A stretch of DNA of 64,000 nucleotides from Bacteroidota bacterium (GTDB lineage Bacteria; Bacteroidota; Bacteroidia; Chitinophagales; Chitinophagaceae). The stretch covers positions 1 through 64,000 of the forward strand of contig JAFAEM010000004.1 in the NCBI GenBank assembly GCA_023424015.1, given 5' to 3'. Positions 60,169 through 64,000 of this stretch are shown piece after piece. The translations under genes were made by a program, and so were the position numbers. The notes beneath the pieces are model-generated. The model was given only the letters and a program-made list of their open reading frames with translations, made no database searches and was not told where the DNA came from. The stretch's first letter is position 1; every line of letters starts with the position of its first letter.

Positions 60169-60600
60169 ATGGCAGGCAATTATGTCGGGAATTTTGTAAA
60201 AGACAACCGGAGTCGGCAAAAATTAACACAGGAACAACTGGCCGACAAGGCAGGCGTGGGTCTTCGCTTTGTCAGGGAACTTGAGCAGGGCAAAAGCACT
60301 TTAAGAACTGATAAAGTCAACCAGGTCCTGGCTCTGTTTGGTTATTCGTTAGTGCCGGGCAGGGAATTGAATCCCTACGATATTTTAGAGAACCATTCCG
60401 CCACCCATGTTCGCATCTATTTAAAAAACAGATCAGTACTGGAAGGATTTATCATAGGACCTGTTCGCGTAGGAATGGAAATAAAGGGATGGAGATTTGT
60501 CAACAGCAACAACGCCATAGCATACCAGGCAAACAAGAACCCAGACCTGGAACTGGTCGTTGAACACCATCAGATCGATAGAATAGAAAATATCACATGA
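60169..60600 (+). CDS. HipB-like XRE repressor with extra C-terminal domain (module 2)
   Basis: 143 residues. The N-terminal ~65 are an HTH_3 domain of HipB type (GNFVKDNRSRQKLTQEQLAD, KAGVGLRFVRELEQGKSTLR, VNQVLALFGYSLVPG). Residues 75-143 form a separate beta-rich domain (THVRIYLKNRSVLEGFIIGP, ELVVEHHQIDRIENIT) absent from the module 1 protein and from ordinary HipB; it looks like a small SH3/LSm-like barrel, by eye only. ATG 60169 sits 4 bp after the fourth operator; the stop overlaps hipS by ATGA. Confidence 0.85.
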   Translation: MAGNYVGNFVKDNRSRQKLTQEQLADKAGVGLRFVRELEQGKSTLRTDKVNQVLALFGYSLVPGRELNPYDILENHSATHVRIYLKNRSVLEGFIIGPVRVGMEIKGWRFVNSNNAIAYQANKNPDLELVVEHHQIDRIENIT

Positions 60601-60932
60601 GAAGGGCAGGAAAAGTATATTATAAAGACAAACTGGCCGGCATAGTCTGGCAGGACGAGAACGGTTATAACTTCCTGTATGATCCCGGTTATCTCAGTCA
60701 AAGTAACGCTGCACCCATCAGTTTAACGATGCCTTTGACGGAGAAGCAGTACCACAGCAATACGATGCTTCCATTTTTTGATGGGCTTATCCCTGAGGGC
60801 TGGCTGCTGAACCTTACGCTGCAGAACTGGAAACTGGACAACCGCGATCGAATGGGTTTACTGCTGGTCGCCTGCAAAGATTGTATCGGTGCAGTAAGTG
60901 TTGTAGCCATAGAAGAAAAAGAAAGCGAATGA
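60597..60932 (+). CDS. HipS-like protein (stand-alone HipA N-terminal domain, module 2)
   Basis: 111 residues with the couple_hipA pattern: AGKVYYKDKLAGIVWQDENG, YNFLYDPGYLSQSNAAPISL, TMPLTEKQYHSNTMLPFFDG and LIPEGWLLNLTL. It is paralogous to the module 1 HipS-like protein in length and layout. Both ends overlap neighbours by ATGA (60597-60600 and 60929-60932), so translation of the three module genes is tightly coupled. Confidence 0.85.
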   Translation: MRRAGKVYYKDKLAGIVWQDENGYNFLYDPGYLSQSNAAPISLTMPLTEKQYHSNTMLPFFDGLIPEGWLLNLTLQNWKLDNRDRMGLLLVACKDCIGAVSVVAIEEKESE

Positions 60933-61879
60933 ACGAAAAGCGATGTTTATACTGTTATCAGCCACTCGGTACTGCTGAAGGGGACTTTCACGAAAAGTGC
61001 AGCCGGACTTTCTTTGGAACGCCTGTACCTCCTGTATTAGAATATGAAAAAGATCAGATGCAGGAACTCGCCAAAGAAATAGTAATCAGGAGCATTGCGG
61101 TTACCGGGGTGCAACCGAAAATATCACTGGAGATAGTAAAGAGTTCTACTGATACCAGGTCTTCAAGATTCACGATCGTTGGGCTATGGGGCAGCTATAT
61201 CCTAAAGCCACCCACGGAAATGTTTCCGCATCTGCCCGCGAATGAAGACCTGACCATGCATTTATCGGAACTTTGCGGGATTCCCACTGCGTCACATAGT
61301 CTGATCCGCTTGAAATCGGGAGAGCTCGCCTATATCACAAAGCGGTTCGATCGGACAAAGAAGGAGAAACTGGCATTGGAAGACATGTGCCAGTTGACCG
61401 AAACCTTAACGGAAGACAAATACCGCGGATCGATGGAAAAAGTGGGAAAGCATATTGTAAGATATTCTTCCCGGCCGGGCCTCGACCTGGTTGTGTTTTT
61501 CGACCTGGTTTTATTTAGTTTCCTGACAGGCAATGCGGATATGCATTTAAAGAACTTCGCGTTGTTGACAACACAGGGTAATGAAGTAGTATTGTCACCA
61601 GCCTATGATCTCCTGTGCACGAAGCTGGCTATGCCGGAGGATACCGAAGAAATGGCTCTGACAATCAACGGGAGGAAAAGCAAGCTGAAAAAAGATGATT
61701 TTTTGACACTTGCAAAGACCCTGGGCATCCCGGAAAAAGCAATACAAAATTCTTTCGAAAGATTGGCGCGGAAATTAACTGATCTGAGCGCCTGGATCGA
61801 TATCTCTTTCCTGCCGGACGCCATGAAACAACAATATAAAGAATTCATAGCACTCAATGCAGTTAAACTGGAATTATGA
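60929..61879 (+). CDS. HipT-like kinase toxin with N-terminal zinc-finger-like motif (module 2)
   Basis: 316 residues from ATG 60929 (the frame is open upstream, but this start gives an ATGA overlap). It begins with a CxxC...HxxC pattern (CLYCYQPLGTAEGDFHEKC), probably a zinc knuckle, then the kinase: the Gly-rich loop reads A-V-T-G-V-Q (Ala57, Thr59) where module 1 has S-I-S; SYILKP (Lys); YITKRFDR; the catalytic GNADMHLKNFAL (Asp204); SPAYDLL (Asp227). The two Ser autophosphorylation positions of HipT are therefore Ala and Thr here, so regulation should differ. The stop overlaps the HNH remnant frame by ATGA. Confidence 0.88.
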   Translation: MNEKRCLYCYQPLGTAEGDFHEKCSRTFFGTPVPPVLEYEKDQMQELAKEIVIRSIAVTGVQPKISLEIVKSSTDTRSSRFTIVGLWGSYILKPPTEMFPHLPANEDLTMHLSELCGIPTASHSLIRLKSGELAYITKRFDRTKKEKLALEDMCQLTETLTEDKYRGSMEKVGKHIVRYSSRPGLDLVVFFDLVLFSFLTGNADMHLKNFALLTTQGNEVVLSPAYDLLCTKLAMPEDTEEMALTINGRKSKLKKDDFLTLAKTLGIPEKAIQNSFERLARKLTDLSAWIDISFLPDAMKQQYKEFIALNAVKLEL

Positions 61880-62079
61880 AATTTGAACAGCTGCCATGCC
61901 GGAAATCCGGGCATACAGACTTACATAGGATTTCAAGATGTTCTGTTATCCATTTTGACAATGGGAACGAATATTACCGGTTTCACGGTCTGGATTTGTT
62001 AAACCTTCCCACTATTGGAACCAATAGGCCTGAAAAGCAGTTTATCAATTGGCATAACGAAAATGTATTTAAAGGGTAG
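61876..62079 (+). pseudogene. C-terminal remnant of an HNH endonuclease gene
   Basis: A 67-codon frame whose last ~43 residues (HFDNGNEYYRFHGLDLLNLP, then NRPEKQFINWHNENVFKG) align with the end of the module 1 HNH protein (EFENGKEYYRFHGGDLYNLP, KPAKEFMDWHNENVYKG). The HNH catalytic region is absent; the first ~24 residues show only hints of it (KSGHTDLHR). It begins by ATGA overlap with hipT. Most likely an internal deletion of a second HNH gene. Confidence 0.78.
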
Positions 62080-62154
62080 TCGGGAACCAAACTGAAGCCG
62101 TTGTATAGGATACTATAACATACGGCGCCAGTGTCAGGCAATAGATCGGGTAAT

Positions 62155-62421
62155 CTATTTTAAAGCATCGTCATGGCTCTTAAACAACGATTCTACCAGC
62201 TTCTTATCGTTTTTCCTTTTGATCTTTTTCCTTAAATGATTGCTGATGAAAAGAAAAATCAATCCACCAATTAGAAAAATGTTGGAGCCAATAAAATAGG
62301 CGATTTGCTCTACTTTATTAGGATGGTCAATAAATGGACGATGACCCCCTATATATCCTAAAAGGTTCAAGAGAATACAGAGTATGCCTAATATTAAAAA
62401 GATATTTTTTGCAGTGATCAT
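62155..62421 (-). CDS. small two-helix membrane protein
   Basis: Not recognised. 88 residues from MITAKNIFLILGILCILLNL, with two hydrophobic helices (about 5-24 and 45-65, FIGSNIFLIGGLIFLFISNH) and a basic cytoplasmic tail (HLRKKIKRKNDKKL). The frame is open upstream to 62463. No link to the preceding module is evident; it may mark the end of the island. Confidence 0.55.
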   Translation of the reverse strand: MITAKNIFLILGILCILLNLLGYIGGHRPFIDHPNKVEQIAYFIGSNIFLIGGLIFLFISNHLRKKIKRKNDKKLVESLFKSHDDALK

Positions 62422-62640
62422 GATATCCCGATGTGTTGTTTCGCTGAAGCAATGTCCAACCAAGATACAATGAAACTACAATACACCCATTTCCTGAAGG
62501 GAATGGACGTATTGGCGATTCTAAGGCAGTTTTTTCTAAAAAGTAATTTGATTCCACTTGAAAGAAATTCACACAGCAAGATTTTATTATGGTTACCTGC
62601 ACACTAATACTGTTATGATTTTTGAGAGGTAGCAAAAAAA

Positions 62641-62680
62641 AATGCCTTACCGTTATTAAAACCGATAAGGCATTTTTTTA
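62641..62680 (-). terminator. terminator of the NamZ-like gene
   Basis: TGCCTTA/TAAGGCA stem with flanking A and T runs (62641-62649 with 62666-62674; CGG/CCG partly pair inside). It lies 14 bp past the stop on the minus strand. Confidence 0.85.
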
Positions 62681-62693
62681 TTTGAAAAGAATT

Positions 62694-63905
62694 CTACGGA
62701 TATAACAAATACTTCTTTCGCATCTTCTTATACTCGCTCAACCCCGGCTCCCAGCTTTTACGGATCTCTTCTTCAGATACTCCGTTGATGATCTGGTGGC
62801 GGAATTCAGTGGTGCCTATTTGGATTTCGATCCTGTTCATCTGATTACTGAGTTTGGAATCGAAGAATTTTTCCTTATGAGGATGGTTTTTGTAAAGCTC
62901 CATGATCCACTTGATGTTGATCTGTTTACTTTTTCTCAGCTTCTCTATATCATAATTGCGCAAATCAAGACCAAAACATTCCTGGTCCATAAACAAGGGC
63001 GTTTCGGCCATACCTTTAATACCGGTAGGTGTGTAGGAGAACGAGTAAATTCCTTTTAGCTCAGGGCTACCCAACACTGTAAAGGGGAAATACGTGCCAC
63101 GCCCGTGATTGAGATAAGTAGCTTCAAACATACAGGTGGAAGGATAGAGCATCACCGCCTGTTGGGTGTTCAGGTTGGGCGAAGGTTTTACAGGTAAAGT
63201 GTAAGGCATTTCATGGTCGTAGTTAGCAACAGGGATAATGGTGATCTTACATTTCGCTTTATTTTCCAGCCAGCCTTCACCATTGGCCATTTGTGCAAAT
63301 TCCCCAATGGTCAGGCCATGCGCCATCGGTATGGGGAACATACCTATGCCAGACCTGTGTTTCATATCCAGTATGGGCCCGTCGACCAGGTAGGCGTTGG
63401 GATTGGGACGGTCTAAGAGAAGCATTTCCTTGCCGTTTTCCACGCAGGCATCCATCAGCCGTTTGAGGGCATTAATGTTTGTGTAATATCGCACACCCAC
63501 ATCCTGCAAATCATAGATCAGGATGTCGATGTCTGCCATATCTTCTTTGCTGGGTTTATTTTTCTTACCATATAACGACACCAGCGGGATACCGGTAGCA
63601 GAATCTATTTCATCGTCCACGGCAACGCCCGCACTTGCATTGCCACGAAAGCCATGTTCGGGACCAAAAACCTTAACGATGTTGACACCTAGTTTCTGGA
63701 GGCTGTCCACCAGGTGTGTATTTCCAATAATAGTAGTAGGGTTGGCCATTACCGCTACACGTTTACCTTTTAAAAGAGGTAAATATTTTTCTGTTTGATC
63801 AGCACCGGTGCGAATGGGTTCTTTCTGTGGTTTCTTTACTGTTAAGAATGCCTGCAAAGCAATAAAAAAGACAAATAAGGGGGCAAGTAAAAGCCATTTT
63901 TTCAT
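62694..63905 (-). CDS. DUF1343 / NamZ-type exo-beta-N-acetylmuramidase
   Basis: The 403-residue product has a signal anchor (MKKWLLLAPLFVFFIALQAF) and the DUF1343 blocks: GKRVAVMANPTTIIGNTHLV, KVFGPEHGFRGNASAGV, DIDILIYDLQDVGVRYYTNI, LLLDRPNPNAYLVDGP, YPSTCMFEATYLNHGRGT. NamZ (GH171) releases terminal N-acetylmuramic acid from peptidoglycan fragments in Bacteroidota recycling. The conserved Glu in FGPEHG fits the catalytic region, but the active-site assignment is by family. It is probably periplasmic or lipid-free membrane-anchored. Confidence 0.9.
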   Translation of the reverse strand: MKKWLLLAPLFVFFIALQAFLTVKKPQKEPIRTGADQTEKYLPLLKGKRVAVMANPTTIIGNTHLVDSLQKLGVNIVKVFGPEHGFRGNASAGVAVDDEIDSATGIPLVSLYGKKNKPSKEDMADIDILIYDLQDVGVRYYTNINALKRLMDACVENGKEMLLLDRPNPNAYLVDGPILDMKHRSGIGMFPIPMAHGLTIGEFAQMANGEGWLENKAKCKITIIPVANYDHEMPYTLPVKPSPNLNTQQAVMLYPSTCMFEATYLNHGRGTYFPFTVLGSPELKGIYSFSYTPTGIKGMAETPLFMDQECFGLDLRNYDIEKLRKSKQINIKWIMELYKNHPHKEKFFDSKLSNQMNRIEIQIGTTEFRHQIINGVSEEEIRKSWEPGLSEYKKMRKKYLLYP

Positions 63906-64000
63906 ACTATAAATTGAGAAGCTAAATATACGCGGAAATGCAAATGCAGTAACTTATCGAATTGAAGTAAATCACTATTAACACTTTACTATAGGTTGCA

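Noticed and set aside
62327..62635. 102-codon minus-strand frame overlapping the small membrane protein
   Set aside because: It overlaps a better-supported gene with two clear transmembrane helices and has no motif.

Overview
The window looks like chromosome from a Bacteroidota, most likely family Chitinophagaceae. Evidence: a 30S protein THX gene, the rplM-rpsI-rpsB-tsf order, TAnnTTTG/TAnnTTCG-type promoters with A-rich leaders instead of Shine-Dalgarno sites, many lipoproteins and TonB/beta-barrel proteins, DUF4286, a split MetH, and long intergenic repeats. This assignment is from family knowledge and was not tested by a search.

Layout. 1-129: 3' end of a group II intron (textbook domain V) whose body lies outside the window. 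0.2-10.4 kb: an SRPBCC protein, then a rightward run of envelope genes (vanadium-haloperoxidase/PAP2 lipoprotein, beta-barrel, TonB receptor, FG-GAP/ASPIC-UnbV lipoprotein, DUF3179 membrane protein). 10.5-14.3 kb: HD hydrolase and the L13/S9/S2/EF-Ts genes behind a structured leader. 14.3-16 kb: a MITE-like element and a GH43-like enzyme. 16.2-22.6 kb: a leftward five-gene signalling operon (FHA-trypsin-like protease, kinase, PP2C phosphatase, kinase, beta-barrel). 23-32.6 kb: housekeeping genes (pyrH, pdxH, THX, HU, xth, LOG-like, HAD) separated by conspicuous repeats built from short words. 32.6-37.8 kb: split methionine synthase with a leader RNA, then recR. 38-51.3 kb: Ig-like lipoprotein, UvrD-like helicase-nuclease, MbnP/MbnH/DUF2911 operon, GH20 hexosaminidase and assorted envelope genes. 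51.7 kb: tRNA-Arg(CCU). 51.8-62.1 kb: an accessory island with a Fic protein, two tripartite HipB/HipS/HipT-like modules, an HNH endonuclease and a decayed second HNH gene. 62.2-63.9 kb: a small membrane protein and a NamZ-like muramidase.

Three observations stand out. First, the MetH large subunit carries an in-frame ~460 bp insertion, bounded by ~24 bp G/C-run inverted repeats, that encodes a DUF559 (Vsr/PD-(D/E)XK-like) endonuclease domain; the inverted repeats are translated as Pro/Gly linkers between the Cap and B12-binding domains. Second, two paralogous hipBST-like operons each sit next to HNH endonuclease sequence (intact after the first, only the C-terminal end after the second), and each is preceded by an array of palindromic operators at regular helical spacing. 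Third, at least four unrelated classes of intergenic repeat are present, including two MITE-like families with inverted ends, one of which carries a variable number of internal units (one at 24.7 kb, three at 31.5 kb).

Starts were chosen from signal peptides, family length and overlaps. Functions come from motifs read by eye; no database search was possible.
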